DNA from: Pseudomonadota bacterium
GTDB taxonomy: Bacteria; Pseudomonadota; Gammaproteobacteria; Steroidobacterales; Steroidobacteraceae
DNA length: 64,000 nucleotides
Assembly (NCBI GenBank): GCA_023391815.1
Contig: JAEWAF010000080.1
Location: forward strand, 1 to 64,000
Direction of reading: 5' to 3'
The stretch's first letter is position 1; every line of letters starts with the position of its first letter. The notes under the pieces are model-generated. The model saw nothing but the letters and a program-made list of their open reading frames with translations, was not told the origin of the DNA and ran no database searches. The translations under genes and the position numbers were made by a program. Positions 44,484 through 53,534 of this stretch are shown here, piece after piece.

Positions 44484-47138
44484 TTACCAGGAGAATTGTT
44501 CGAAACCACGATTCGTGGAGGCGAGCGCCACGCCGGCCCAATAATACGGATCGGCGAAGCGTCGTGAAGCGATCAGTTCGCGCTGCGCGGCTCGCAGCGA
44601 TGCGGAGCTGCCGGCACCTCGCCGCAGATTGCGATAGAACTCATCCATGAGCGCGGCAGTCGCGGCGTCCGAAACATTCCACAACGTGCCGATGACCGAG
44701 CCGGCGCCCTGACTGAGAAATCCATCCGCCAGACTGCGCACGCCCCAGCCGGTGTAATCCTTGCCGCGCAGCGTCTCGCAGCCGCTGACAATGACGAGCC
44801 GCGACGAGAACGGCGTGCTGAACAACTCGGTAAAGCCAAGGAAGCCGTCGTCCGCGTTGCCTTCACCGCGTCTGTTCGAGGTCACGAGGCCGACGATGTC
44901 CGGCGTGGTCTTGCTGAAATATCCATGGGTCGCGATATGCAGCACCTTCGCGCTGCGCACTTCGGGCGAGAGCAACACGTCGCTGGTCGCATCAGCGCCG
45001 GCGTACGTGCGCACGCGACTTGGAAAAATTCTCGCGATGTTTTCCGCTTCAGTGCGCGAGGCCGGGATGGCGGCAAGCGAGGGGGTCACGACGCGAGATT
45101 GCATTCGCTCGAGCGATTGAGCGCCGAGCACAGGATCGGCGAACACGACGATGTCGGCGTCTTTGGCCGATACATTCGAGGTTGCGGTCTGCGGCGCGTA
45201 GTACCCGGACAATGATCTCGCACGCACGACTTCGAACTTCGCCACCAGCGGTGAGTAGGCTTGCGACCGATCGTCGAGATCGATGGCGGCAAACGGCACC
45301 GGCTGCATGACATCGTCAGGAACGATGACCAATCGCGTCGCGTTGCCCTGCTCGTGAATAAAATCACGCGGCAACAGTTGTGCGAGTGAGGAGAGCGTCG
45401 ACTCGGCCTGCGCTGCCCGGCCCGGAACGCTCAGCATGTCCAGCGAGCGACGCACCAACGTTTGCACCCTCGAGCGAGGCGGTAAATCGAAGTACCGAAT
45501 CCGGTCGCCCGTGAGCGCGATACCGAAGCTGACGTTCTCCTGGATGAAATAGCGAATGAAAATATCCGTCGCCGGTACCGGCCGAGCTTGGAAGGTGGTC
45601 GCGCTCTTCGGTGGCGCGTTGGCGGCGGGCGCCGGATATACCGTGAGATAGGCATCGCGCGCCCGATCCCACTCTCGCAAGGCTTGATCCAGCTTGGACT
45701 TCGCCTTGCGCTGTCGGTCAAGGTCGGTCGTGTCCGGATGCAAACGGTCGAGCGAGCTGGTGGCGTCGACGAGCATTCGCTGAGCGGCGCGATAGTGCTC
45801 GAAAAGCTCGATTGCTTCTGCTTCATACGCGCGCCCCACGACGCCCGAATGGCGCAGCTCCGCCGGCGCGATCTGCTGAGCGTAGTACGTCTCCAATAGT
45901 GGGAGCACTTGCGCGCGGTCCAGTTCGTAAAGCGCCTTCACATATTCGTTGAGCATAGGCTGCGCGGCTGTCAGCCAAGCCAGGCTGTCATCGTGAGTGG
46001 TGCGCAGATCGCTTGCGACTCGTCGCGCCAACTGAACTGCCGCCTGGCCGTGCGCTCGTGCCTTCGTGAGATCGCGATTGAGTGCGTAGTGCCGGATCGC
46101 TTGCTCGGCGAATTGCAACTGATGGGTGGGGCGAGCCAGGTCCGATTGCTGCCGGCTCGATGAGCCATGGATCAATGTTTCGATCTCGTCCACCAGCTTG
46201 CTGGCGCGCTCCGCATGTTTGGACGCGTCGACCCCTCGAGCTCGCTGATCATTGGCGAGGCGTAGTAACAAAACGGCTGCATCGATTCGCTGCTCCGGTA
46301 AAGCGCGGGGATCGCCCAGCGCGAGTTGCGCATAGTTCTGTGCGAGTGTCAGCTCGCCTTGAGACGCATAGTCGCGAGCCAGTTCGATATAGGTGACCAG
46401 CTCGCGATAGTTGCGCTGGTCGATGAACACTTGCAGCGCATGCTCGTGCCACTCGATCGCTTCCCGATATTCGCCGCGATCTCGCGCCAGACTGCCGAGC
46501 TTGAGCCTGGAGATGCTGATCTTGAGCATATCGCCCGAGGCCCGATCCAGCTCGTACGCCGCTTCGAAGTAGCGTTGCGCGACCAGGCGCTCACCGGTCT
46601 TCCGATACGCATCGCCCAAACTGTAATAAAGCTCGGCCAGCAGCGGGCGGTTGTCGTACTGGGCGGCGCTGACGATCGCGCGTCGCAGAAGGTCCTTGGC
46701 GCGGGCGACTTCGCCGAGCAGGATCAGCGAGTAGGAAAGATTGCAGGTGACCCGGTCGATGTGCGAAGCATCGGCACGCGCCTTGATCAGCAGTTGCAGG
46801 GCCCGTTCCAGCGCCTGCCTGGCCCGCGCGTGATCGTCGTTGAGCAGATAATATTCCCACAACGTTTCCAGCCATTGGCCCTGCTGCAGCGGATCGTCCT
46901 TGGAGTGGGCGAGCCCGAGCTGAATGCGTTCATACGCTCGCGGCAGATAGACCGAACGATCGCCGGACTCGTTTTGCGATCGCTGTAACAGTTCGATCGC
47001 TTCCCGACGCGCCTCCTGCTGCGCGCTCGCATCGGTGGCGCCGGCCCGCGGCCCCAACAGGAACAGGCCGGCGCCGATGAGATAAACCCATGCGACCCGC
47101 CAATCAGCGCGATACCTGCGACCCGACGGCTCGTTCAT
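44484..47138 (-). CDS. TPR-CHAT domain protein (caspase-like), exported or membrane-anchored
   Basis: This 884-residue protein has an N-terminal hydrophobic segment (WVYLIGAGLFLLGPRAGA) that works as a signal or anchor. It then has about 350 residues of TPR helices (SYSLILLGEVARAKDLLRRA, AELYYSLGDAYRKTGERLVA). A helical linker leads to a C-terminal CHAT domain (about 560-880). The catalytic pair is intact: H738 in VLHIATHGYF and C787 in VIVSGCETLRG, followed by GVRSLADGFLSQGAGSVIGT and LWNVSDAAT. CHAT proteins are caspase-like peptidases, several of which act in bacterial defence or programmed proteolysis. Its start overlaps the upstream unknown gene by 35 bases. An ECF sigma/anti-sigma pair follows, so it may process the anti-sigma factor, an inference. 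Confidence 0.9.
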   Translation of the reverse strand: MNEPSGRRYRADWRVAWVYLIGAGLFLLGPRAGATDASAQQEARREAIELLQRSQNESGDRSVYLPRAYERIQLGLAHSKDDPLQQGQWLETLWEYYLLNDDHARARQALERALQLLIKARADASHIDRVTCNLSYSLILLGEVARAKDLLRRAIVSAAQYDNRPLLAELYYSLGDAYRKTGERLVAQRYFEAAYELDRASGDMLKISISRLKLGSLARDRGEYREAIEWHEHALQVFIDQRNYRELVTYIELARDYASQGELTLAQNYAQLALGDPRALPEQRIDAAVLLLRLANDQRARGVDASKHAERASKLVDEIETLIHGSSSRQQSDLARPTHQLQFAEQAIRHYALNRDLTKARAHGQAAVQLARRVASDLRTTHDDSLAWLTAAQPMLNEYVKALYELDRAQVLPLLETYYAQQIAPAELRHSGVVGRAYEAEAIELFEHYRAAQRMLVDATSSLDRLHPDTTDLDRQRKAKSKLDQALREWDRARDAYLTVYPAPAANAPPKSATTFQARPVPATDIFIRYFIQENVSFGIALTGDRIRYFDLPPRSRVQTLVRRSLDMLSVPGRAAQAESTLSSLAQLLPRDFIHEQGNATRLVIVPDDVMQPVPFAAIDLDDRSQAYSPLVAKFEVVRARSLSGYYAPQTATSNVSAKDADIVVFADPVLGAQSLERMQSRVVTPSLAAIPASRTEAENIARIFPSRVRTYAGADATSDVLLSPEVRSAKVLHIATHGYFSKTTPDIVGLVTSNRRGEGNADDGFLGFTELFSTPFSSRLVIVSGCETLRGKDYTGWGVRSLADGFLSQGAGSVIGTLWNVSDAATAALMDEFYRNLRRGAGSSASLRAAQRELIASRRFADPYYWAGVALASTNRGFEQFSW

Positions 47139-47628
47139 TCCGGACTTGTATCATAGCCGTCCGGTAAGGGCGCCAGGAGAACAGCGACACCACGTTGTCT
47201 TCGCCGGGCTTGGCCCAGGTGATGAAGTCCTGATGCACCACGTCCAGGTTCGAATCCCGGCCCTTGGCGACTTTCCAATGCACCACCTTCCAGCCGTGCA
47301 TTTCGCCGGTGGGCTGATTGCCGATTTCGGCGTCGATCAGCACCGGGCGGCCCTTCTCGACGACGGGATACAAGCGCAGGCGTTGCATGACGTCGGCCAT
47401 CTTCTCGTGCCAGTTGCCGGACAGCGAGTCGGCACGGGCGAAATATCGATCGCTGTTGTCACGGCCGAGCACGTGCCGCAGGGCGTACGTCATGCCGCCG
47501 CCGAAGCCCGGATGATAGAACGCCAGCTCCTCGACGGCCGAGGGCGGGATGAAACATGGATGGACCACGAGCGTGGGCTCTTGCCCTTCGCGCGCGACCC
47601 ACTCGACCAGCTCTTCGGGGATTTGCAT
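47104..47628 (-). CDS. Unknown protein between heme peroxidase and CHAT genes
   Basis: This 174-residue soluble protein has no signal or membrane segment. It has PEELVEWVAREGQEPTLVVH, CFIPPSAVEELAFYHPGFGG, VLGRDNSDRYFARADSLSGN, MHGWKVVHWKVAKGRDSNLD and VSLFSWRPYRTAMIQVRN. I recognise no family. ATG 47628 is preceded by a strong AAAGGAG, 11 bases after the peroxidase stop. The last 35 bases overlap the start of the CHAT gene. The tight spacing argues that all are one transcript. Conserved-looking His, Trp and Tyr are numerous, but no catalytic set can be named. Confidence 0.75.
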   Translation of the reverse strand: MQIPEELVEWVAREGQEPTLVVHPCFIPPSAVEELAFYHPGFGGGMTYALRHVLGRDNSDRYFARADSLSGNWHEKMADVMQRLRLYPVVEKGRPVLIDAEIGNQPTGEMHGWKVVHWKVAKGRDSNLDVVHQDFITWAKPGEDNVVSLFSWRPYRTAMIQVRNERAVGSQVSR

Positions 47629-47639
47629 TCGCTGCTCCT

Positions 47640-48923
47640 TTAGTTGTCCGCGAGCACCAGCTCGATCACATGCCGCATGCAGAACGTTCGATCGGCGAAC
47701 GCGGCATTGGCAAAAACACGGCGCTGTTCCTGCAACTCCTCACCCAAGGTGCCCAGCCAGGACAGCAGTTCATCGACCGGGCACCAGTGACCGCGATAGA
47801 TGGAGTACTGCGCGCCGGCAATGGCATTGGCCAGGCCCTCCGCGCAGATCAGGCTGCCGACCATACCGAGATGCTTACCTTCACTGGCGTGCACGGCTTC
47901 GACGAGCAAGTAGGGCCACAGCGGCAGGTTGTCGATCGTGATGCCGCTGGTCGCGGGCAATCTTTCTGCGAGCGGCCCCAGATCCGGGAGCGGCCGAATG
48001 CCGAATGCGGCGGCAAGCTTCGAGCCATTCGGTCCGGCGAGGAGTTGCTGTACATAGGCCTTGCCTGGCGGTAGCTGCGCGGCGATGCCGGCGCGCAGAT
48101 TCATTTCGGCGATGTTGATGGTCGCACCGGTGGGAATCGGCACCTGACGCATCTCGCGTGTGATGAACGGATCGATGGTCATCGCATCCTCGACCCGATT
48201 GTTCAGCACCGGCCAGCCGAACATCCGTCGATAGTCGAGCTCCAGTCGCGCATCCAGATTCCGATTCGCCTGGAACAGCTCGGGCAAAGTCACATCGGGC
48301 TTGTGCGGGAACGATTCGTAGAACGGCCGCACCATCGAATGACCGAAGCGAAACGCCGCATGCGAGAACTCGCGAGCCATGGGGCGCGAGGGCAGATTCA
48401 GCCAGCGTCGATCGAACCGAAACACGCTGTCGAACACCGCCGGCGCAAGCACCTGACGCAAGTAGTCCTCGACGACGACCAGCTGAAAGACCAACGTCGT
48501 CATCCGGCGGGCGTCGTCGACGTTGGTCGCATGGCCACGTTGCAGGATCGCGTTGTGAAACCGCTGCCAGAACAGATGGAGCTGCGAGACGATCACGTTG
48601 TCGTCGTTGCGGGGCTCGGGAATGTTCGGTACGCCGTGGGTCCGGGGCAGATCCTCGGGCCCGTCCGGAGTCAGGCGCTCGACAGGAAACAAACCGCGCT
48701 CGTCCAGCAGCGTCGAGGTTTGGGTGCCGATGCCATACACGCTGTCCAGATCGAGATAGGGCAAGACGTCGCGGGACTGACCCGGAATCGGATGGGTCTG
48801 GGGCACGATGTCGTGCGCGATGAACTGCCCCAGGTAGGTGTAGCCGACGTCGATGAAGCGGGACACATGCGATGACTCGGTCATCACCTCCGCCAGCGTG
48901 ACGACCTGTTGCTCTGTCAGCAT
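47640..48923 (-). CDS. Animal-type heme peroxidase family protein
   Basis: This is a peroxidase of the peroxidase-cyclooxygenase superfamily, 427 residues from ATG 48923. The distal site is present in YTYLGQFIAHDI (Gln and His), with LHLFWQRFHNAILQRG and TTLVFQLVVVEDYLRQVLAP. The proximal His lies in HAAFRFGHSMVRPFYE. The frame is open upstream to ATG 49058, but that start would be only one base from the divergent citE-like start; GGAG precedes ATG 48923. A TTG near 49004 is also possible. It has no signal peptide from the chosen start. It is the first gene of the minus-strand series that leads to the CHAT and sigma factor genes. The substrate is unknown. Confidence 0.88.
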   Translation of the reverse strand: MLTEQQVVTLAEVMTESSHVSRFIDVGYTYLGQFIAHDIVPQTHPIPGQSRDVLPYLDLDSVYGIGTQTSTLLDERGLFPVERLTPDGPEDLPRTHGVPNIPEPRNDDNVIVSQLHLFWQRFHNAILQRGHATNVDDARRMTTLVFQLVVVEDYLRQVLAPAVFDSVFRFDRRWLNLPSRPMAREFSHAAFRFGHSMVRPFYESFPHKPDVTLPELFQANRNLDARLELDYRRMFGWPVLNNRVEDAMTIDPFITREMRQVPIPTGATINIAEMNLRAGIAAQLPPGKAYVQQLLAGPNGSKLAAAFGIRPLPDLGPLAERLPATSGITIDNLPLWPYLLVEAVHASEGKHLGMVGSLICAEGLANAIAGAQYSIYRGHWCPVDELLSWLGTLGEELQEQRRVFANAAFADRTFCMRHVIELVLADN

Positions 48924-49059
48924 GGAGCGCTCCGGTGCTTCAGATGTGACGCCAGGGTTATCTGTGGCTGGCGCGGCGGATCTCTCAGCGACAAGCAACT
49001 TTTTGTTGTTTCTGTAGCAAGCAGATGTGCGGGCGAATCGTGCTATCTGATCCGCCATC

Positions 49060-49911
49060 ATGCGCAGCAAGTTATTCGTCCCAGGCGCACGGCCAGAGTT
49101 GTTCGGCAAGGCGCTGGCCTCGGCGGCCGATGCCATTTCCATCGATCTGGAAGATGCCGTCGTCGAAGCTCGCAAGGATGAGGCGCGAGCGGCCGTGGCG
49201 GCGTTCCTGCGTTCGAGCGAGGCGCAGGCCTCGGCGAAGTCCATCATCGTGCGAGTGAACGCACTTGCTACCGCGCATTTCGCCGCCGATGCGCGAGCCA
49301 TTGCGGCCCCGAGTCTCGCGTTGGTGAACCTCCCCAAGGTCGAGTCGGCGCATGAGATCGATTCGGCGCTGGCCATCATCGATCGTGCATTCACCGATGT
49401 CGGATTGCGTCCGACGCTCCGTGTGCTGGCGAATATCGAGTCGCCGAAAGGACTGCGCAACGCCGTCACCATCGCCGAACACCCGCGAGTGGCTGGGCTA
49501 CAGCTCGGCTACGCGGACCTGTTCGGACCGTACGGCATCGAGCGTCGCGATCAACAACACGTTTACTCGGTGATGTTCGCCGCGCGGATGGCGGCAGCGG
49601 AAGCTGGAGTGTTCGTCTACGACGGCGCGTTTCCAGACATCAAGGACGCCGACGGTTTCCGAGCCGAGGCGCGCATGGCGCGTCGGCTTGGATTCCTCGG
49701 CAAGAGCTGCATCCATCCCAGCCAGGTCGCGTTGGCCAACGAGGTGTTCCGGCCGGGTGAGGCCGAAATCCAGCAGGCTCAGCGATTGCTGGATGCCGCG
49801 CGCGAGGCGACGGGTCAAGGCGCCGGCGCATTCCTGTTGGACGGCCGGATGATCGACACGCCGGATATCCGCCGGGCCGAACTGATCGTCGCGAGCGGCC
49901 GCCAAGGCTGA
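49060..49911 (+). CDS. CitE-like CoA-ester lyase (HpcH/HpaI aldolase family)
   Basis: This 283-residue TIM-barrel enzyme belongs to the citrate lyase beta/malyl-CoA lyase group. It has RSKLFVPGARPELFGKAL, AISIDLEDAV (metal-binding Asp-Glu region), VRVNALAT, ANIESPKGLRNAV (Glu ligand) and LQLGYADLFGPYG. GKSCIHPSQVALANEVF closes the barrel. Standalone CitE relatives cleave or hydrolyse acyl-CoA esters such as citramalyl-CoA, and the substrate here is open. A CaiB-type CoA-transferase lies downstream at 62126, which might be linked. It is divergent from the heme peroxidase gene. Confidence 0.9.
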   Translation: MRSKLFVPGARPELFGKALASAADAISIDLEDAVVEARKDEARAAVAAFLRSSEAQASAKSIIVRVNALATAHFAADARAIAAPSLALVNLPKVESAHEIDSALAIIDRAFTDVGLRPTLRVLANIESPKGLRNAVTIAEHPRVAGLQLGYADLFGPYGIERRDQQHVYSVMFAARMAAAEAGVFVYDGAFPDIKDADGFRAEARMARRLGFLGKSCIHPSQVALANEVFRPGEAEIQQAQRLLDAAREATGQGAGAFLLDGRMIDTPDIRRAELIVASGRQG

Positions 49912-50107
49912 TGCCCTTGCGCAACCCGCCACCCGCAGCTCCTTGGGCATCCTGCCCGTCACAAGAAAGAAAAACTACGGTGTGAAATCACCGCTAGATG
50001 GTTTTCGTTTCGAATGGATTGCCACACACTCGGCCCGCGTCACGCTGGCGCTGTGTTTGTTCGATTCGGGGGAACGATGGACCGTGAGGCCACGCCTCGC
50101 GCCATCA

Positions 50108-52522
50108 ATGACAATGACTCGCGCCGTCCGGCTCCTATTAATAAGTGTGCTCCTGCTGCTGGCGGGCACCGCGCCGACACGAGCCGAGAATCTGGTCAGC
50201 CTGGATATCGCGTCGCTGCCGGCGGCGCCCCCCGAACCGGTCACTCATTTGACGGCCATCAACGACACCCTGGTCGCTTGGGGAGCGTCCGGCACCTGGC
50301 GGCTCGATCAGGGCCAGCAGTCCTGGCGTCGATTACGTGAATCGCGCGATGGCGGCGTGCTTGGCGTCGTTGGCGACGGTCAAACGGCTTTTGTGCTCGT
50401 CGGGGAACGAGCAGTCGAGCGAATCGACCGGTTCTCGCTGACAAATCAACGACAAGCCGCCGTTCCACCGCTTCCTGAGCCGCTGGTCTCGGCTCATGCC
50501 GCCGCAGCTGGCGCCAAGGTCTGGCTCTTCGGTGTGGATGCGAATCGGACGCGTCGGTTCTTCGAGATCGATCTGGGCGCCGTCCATCCGAGCTGGACGA
50601 CTCACGAAGCCTGGCCGGGCACCGCCGATGAAATCACCTCCGCGGTGGAACAGATCAACGCGCTCTTCATCACCGTGCGCGACGGTGAAGGTCAACCCGA
50701 CCGCATCCTGCAATGGAAAGCGGCCGAGGGCTGGAAGGATCGGGGGGCGGCACCCGCGGCGCTGGTGTCAGGGTCGGCAAGTGCGCTCGGCCAAGCGCAT
50801 GTGCTTTATGTTTCGAACGGCACTCCTAGCGCGGTTGTCAGCTTTCATACCATCACCGGCTCGTGGACCACGCTCGCGGAGGCTCCGAGCGCCGCGCAGG
50901 CTCGCGCGATCACAGGTTGGAAGAACGGGTTGGTCTGGCTGCGCGCGAGCGACGATGGCGCTCAGCAGTTGAGCTCGGCGCAAATCCGCTCGACCAACTT
51001 GCTGCTGCAGCCATTGGACTGGGTGATGATCATCACCTATCTGGTGTCCATGATCGGCATGGGCATGTACTTCTATTTGAAGGAGAAGCGCAACTCTACG
51101 TCCGACTTCTTCGTCGGCGGGCGCAAGATTCCGTTCTGGGCCGCGGGTGTCAGCCTGTACGCGGCCAACACCAGCTCGATCAGCTATATCGCCATTCCGG
51201 CTAAGGCGTTCGAGACCAACTGGCAGTACCTCACCAACAATCTGATCGCCGTGCTCGGCCTGATGTTCGTCGCGGTGTGGATCGTGCCGGTGCTCCGACG
51301 CCTGAATCTGATGTCGGTGTTCACCTACCTGGAAACCCGCTTCCACCCGATGATCCGCACGCTGGCGAGCGCGCTGTGCATCTTGATGCAGATCGGCGCG
51401 CGCATGAGCGTGATCATGTTCCTGCCGTCGCTCGCTATTGCCACGACCACCGGCATCGACGTGAAGTGGAGCATCCTGATCATGGGCGTGTTCACCATGA
51501 TCTACACCGCCATGGGCGGCATGAAGGCGGTGATCTGGACCGATTTCGTGCAGCTCATCGTCAAGATGGGCGGCATCGTGTTCGCCATCGGCTTCATTGC
51601 GTTCATGGTGAAAGGCGGCGTCGGCGAGATGGCCGCGATCGCCGCCGCCGAGGACAAGACCAAGCTGTTCGACTTCAGCTTCGACCTCACCAAGGCGACG
51701 GTGTGGGGCTTCGTGTTCCTGGTGCTGTTCGACGTGGTGCTGACCTTCCCGAAGGATCAGGTGCTCATGCAACGCGTGTTGTCCACCGAGTCGGCGAAGG
51801 AAGCGGGTCGGTCGGTCTGGACGCTCGCCGCCATCATGATTCCCGGCGGCTTCATGTTCTACATGGTCGGCACCGCGCTGTACGCGTTCTACAAGACGCA
51901 TCCGGAGCGGCTGAACCCGTTGCTGCCCATCGATTCGGTGTTTCCGCTGTTCATCGCGGCGGAGTTGCCGATGGGTGTGCGTGGCCTGATCATCGCGGGC
52001 ATTCTGGCGGCGGCGATGGCCACCCTGTCGAGCATCATGAACAGCGTCGCGACCCTGGCGTCGGTGGATTTCTACGAAAAGCTGGTCAAGAACCCGGATC
52101 CCAAGGTCAGCGTGCGCTTCGCCGAATGGATGACGGTGGTGACGGGCCTCGCCGGCATGGGCCTGGCGTTGATCCTGTCGCGCTATGACATCCACTCGCT
52201 GTTCGACGTCTCGATCGAGCTGGCGGGCCTGCTCGGCGGCGGCTTCGCCGGCGCGTACACGTTGGGCATGTTCACCCGGCGCGCCAACTGGCAGGGCGTG
52301 GCGATTGGCATCGGCAGCAGCATCGTGATAACTACGGTGGCGTGGTCGATGAGTCTGGTGCACCCCTATTTCTACCTGGCGATTTCCATCCTGCTGTGTA
52401 TTTGCATCGGATACGTCGCGAGCCTGTTCTTCCCGGCGCCCAGCGCGCAGGCGCTCGAAGGGTTGACGATATACGGTGAGCGTCAGCGCCCGACGGGCGC
52501 GGCCTTGATGCAGAACGAGTGA
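50108..52522 (+). CDS. Sodium:solute symporter with N-terminal beta-propeller domain
   Basis: This fusion has about 804 residues from ATG 50108. A signal peptide (RLLLISVLLLLAGTAPTRA) leads into about 290 residues of Kelch-like blades (LVAWGASGTWRLDQGQQSW, ALFITVRDGEG, SFHTITGSWTTLAEAPSAAQ). The SSS transporter core of about 13 helices starts near residue 307 (LDWVMIITYLVSMIGMGMYF). It has SSS signatures KRNSTSDFFVGGRKIPFW, ISYIAIPAKAFETNW and AAAMATLSSIMNSVATL. The propeller would sit in the periplasm, perhaps as a mutarotase or sugar-binding unit. Such permuted-mutarotase/SSS fusions occur with sialic acid and other sugar loci. GTG 50084 is an alternative start. Confidence 0.9.
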   Translation: MTMTRAVRLLLISVLLLLAGTAPTRAENLVSLDIASLPAAPPEPVTHLTAINDTLVAWGASGTWRLDQGQQSWRRLRESRDGGVLGVVGDGQTAFVLVGERAVERIDRFSLTNQRQAAVPPLPEPLVSAHAAAAGAKVWLFGVDANRTRRFFEIDLGAVHPSWTTHEAWPGTADEITSAVEQINALFITVRDGEGQPDRILQWKAAEGWKDRGAAPAALVSGSASALGQAHVLYVSNGTPSAVVSFHTITGSWTTLAEAPSAAQARAITGWKNGLVWLRASDDGAQQLSSAQIRSTNLLLQPLDWVMIITYLVSMIGMGMYFYLKEKRNSTSDFFVGGRKIPFWAAGVSLYAANTSSISYIAIPAKAFETNWQYLTNNLIAVLGLMFVAVWIVPVLRRLNLMSVFTYLETRFHPMIRTLASALCILMQIGARMSVIMFLPSLAIATTTGIDVKWSILIMGVFTMIYTAMGGMKAVIWTDFVQLIVKMGGIVFAIGFIAFMVKGGVGEMAAIAAAEDKTKLFDFSFDLTKATVWGFVFLVLFDVVLTFPKDQVLMQRVLSTESAKEAGRSVWTLAAIMIPGGFMFYMVGTALYAFYKTHPERLNPLLPIDSVFPLFIAAELPMGVRGLIIAGILAAAMATLSSIMNSVATLASVDFYEKLVKNPDPKVSVRFAEWMTVVTGLAGMGLALILSRYDIHSLFDVSIELAGLLGGGFAGAYTLGMFTRRANWQGVAIGIGSSIVITTVAWSMSLVHPYFYLAISILLCICIGYVASLFFPAPSAQALEGLTIYGERQRPTGAALMQNE

Positions 52523-52526
52523 CAGC

Positions 52527-53414
52527 TTGGATACGCAGTTCCTTCGCACGTTCGTGTCCGTCGTCGACAACGGCTCGATGGCGGCCGCCGCGCGTTTGTT
52601 GAACATCACGCCGGCAGCGGTTGCTCAACAGATTCGCACGCTCGAACGGCAGATCGGCCAGGCGCTGATCGCTCGCGCTGGCCGCACGGTCAGCGTCACT
52701 GAAGCCGGGGCTCGAATTCTCGAACGCGCCCGCGACCTGTTGCGCGATGCTGAAGATCTGAAGGCCGTCGCGAACGACGAAGGTGTCGCGGGCGAATTGC
52801 GTCTGGGGGCGGGCACCACCGCGCTCACCGGCGTTTTGCCCGACATCCTCGTGCGCATCGTGGCGCGCTTCCCTCAGATCAGCGTGTTCATCAAGCCAGG
52901 GTATTCCGCCGATTTGTATCGCGCCGTCGAGAAAGGCGAGCTGGACGCGGCGGTCGTGCTCGAAGCGCCCTTCACTCTGCATAAGAGCTGTGGATGGCTG
53001 CAACTGCGCGAAGAGCCGCTCGTCGTGCTCGCGCCACAAAGCATGGCGGGCCGAGATCCGCACGAGCTGTTGGCAACGCAACCGCTGGTCAGGTACGACC
53101 GCAATCAATGGGGCGGTCGCAAGGCGGATGAATATCTGCGAATGATGGGCATCACGCCGCGCGAGCGTTTCGAGCTGAATGCATTGAATGCCATCGCTGT
53201 CATGGTGGATCGCGGGCTCGGCGTCTCGCTCGTGCCGGATTGGGCGCGGCCGTGGCCCGAAGGCCTGAAGCTGGTGCGCATTCCGTTGCCGCACGCGTCC
53301 GAGCCGCGCCGGATCGGTATCGTCTGGTCGCGAGCCTCGGTGCGAATCCGGCTGGTGAACGCTTTCGTCGAGGAAGCGCGCAAGTCCGTCTCTCCCGAAC
53401 TACAAAAGCAATAA
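52527..53414 (+). CDS. LysR-family transcriptional regulator
   Basis: This 295-residue regulator has the LysR HTH (about 1-60; LRTFVSVVDNGSMAAAARLL, ITPAAVAQQIRTLERQIG). The two-lobed effector domain follows (about 88-290; GELRLGAGTTALTGVLPDIL, GELDAAVVLEAPF, VMVDRGLGVSLVPDW). The start is TTG 52527, four bases after the symporter stop. It lies between the symporter and the TonB receptor and probably controls this uptake locus. The inducer is unknown. Confidence 0.92.
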   Translation: MDTQFLRTFVSVVDNGSMAAAARLLNITPAAVAQQIRTLERQIGQALIARAGRTVSVTEAGARILERARDLLRDAEDLKAVANDEGVAGELRLGAGTTALTGVLPDILVRIVARFPQISVFIKPGYSADLYRAVEKGELDAAVVLEAPFTLHKSCGWLQLREEPLVVLAPQSMAGRDPHELLATQPLVRYDRNQWGGRKADEYLRMMGITPRERFELNALNAIAVMVDRGLGVSLVPDWARPWPEGLKLVRIPLPHASEPRRIGIVWSRASVRIRLVNAFVEEARKSVSPELQKQ

Positions 53415-53534
53415 AAAGTAACGTCTGAATATAGGTCGCTTGGATTGGTTTCATCCGCCGTTGGCACAGACTCCCCACTGCAGAGCGCACTTTCACAACA
53501 GCTCTTGGCACGGTCTTCGACATCGGGGGAGTCA

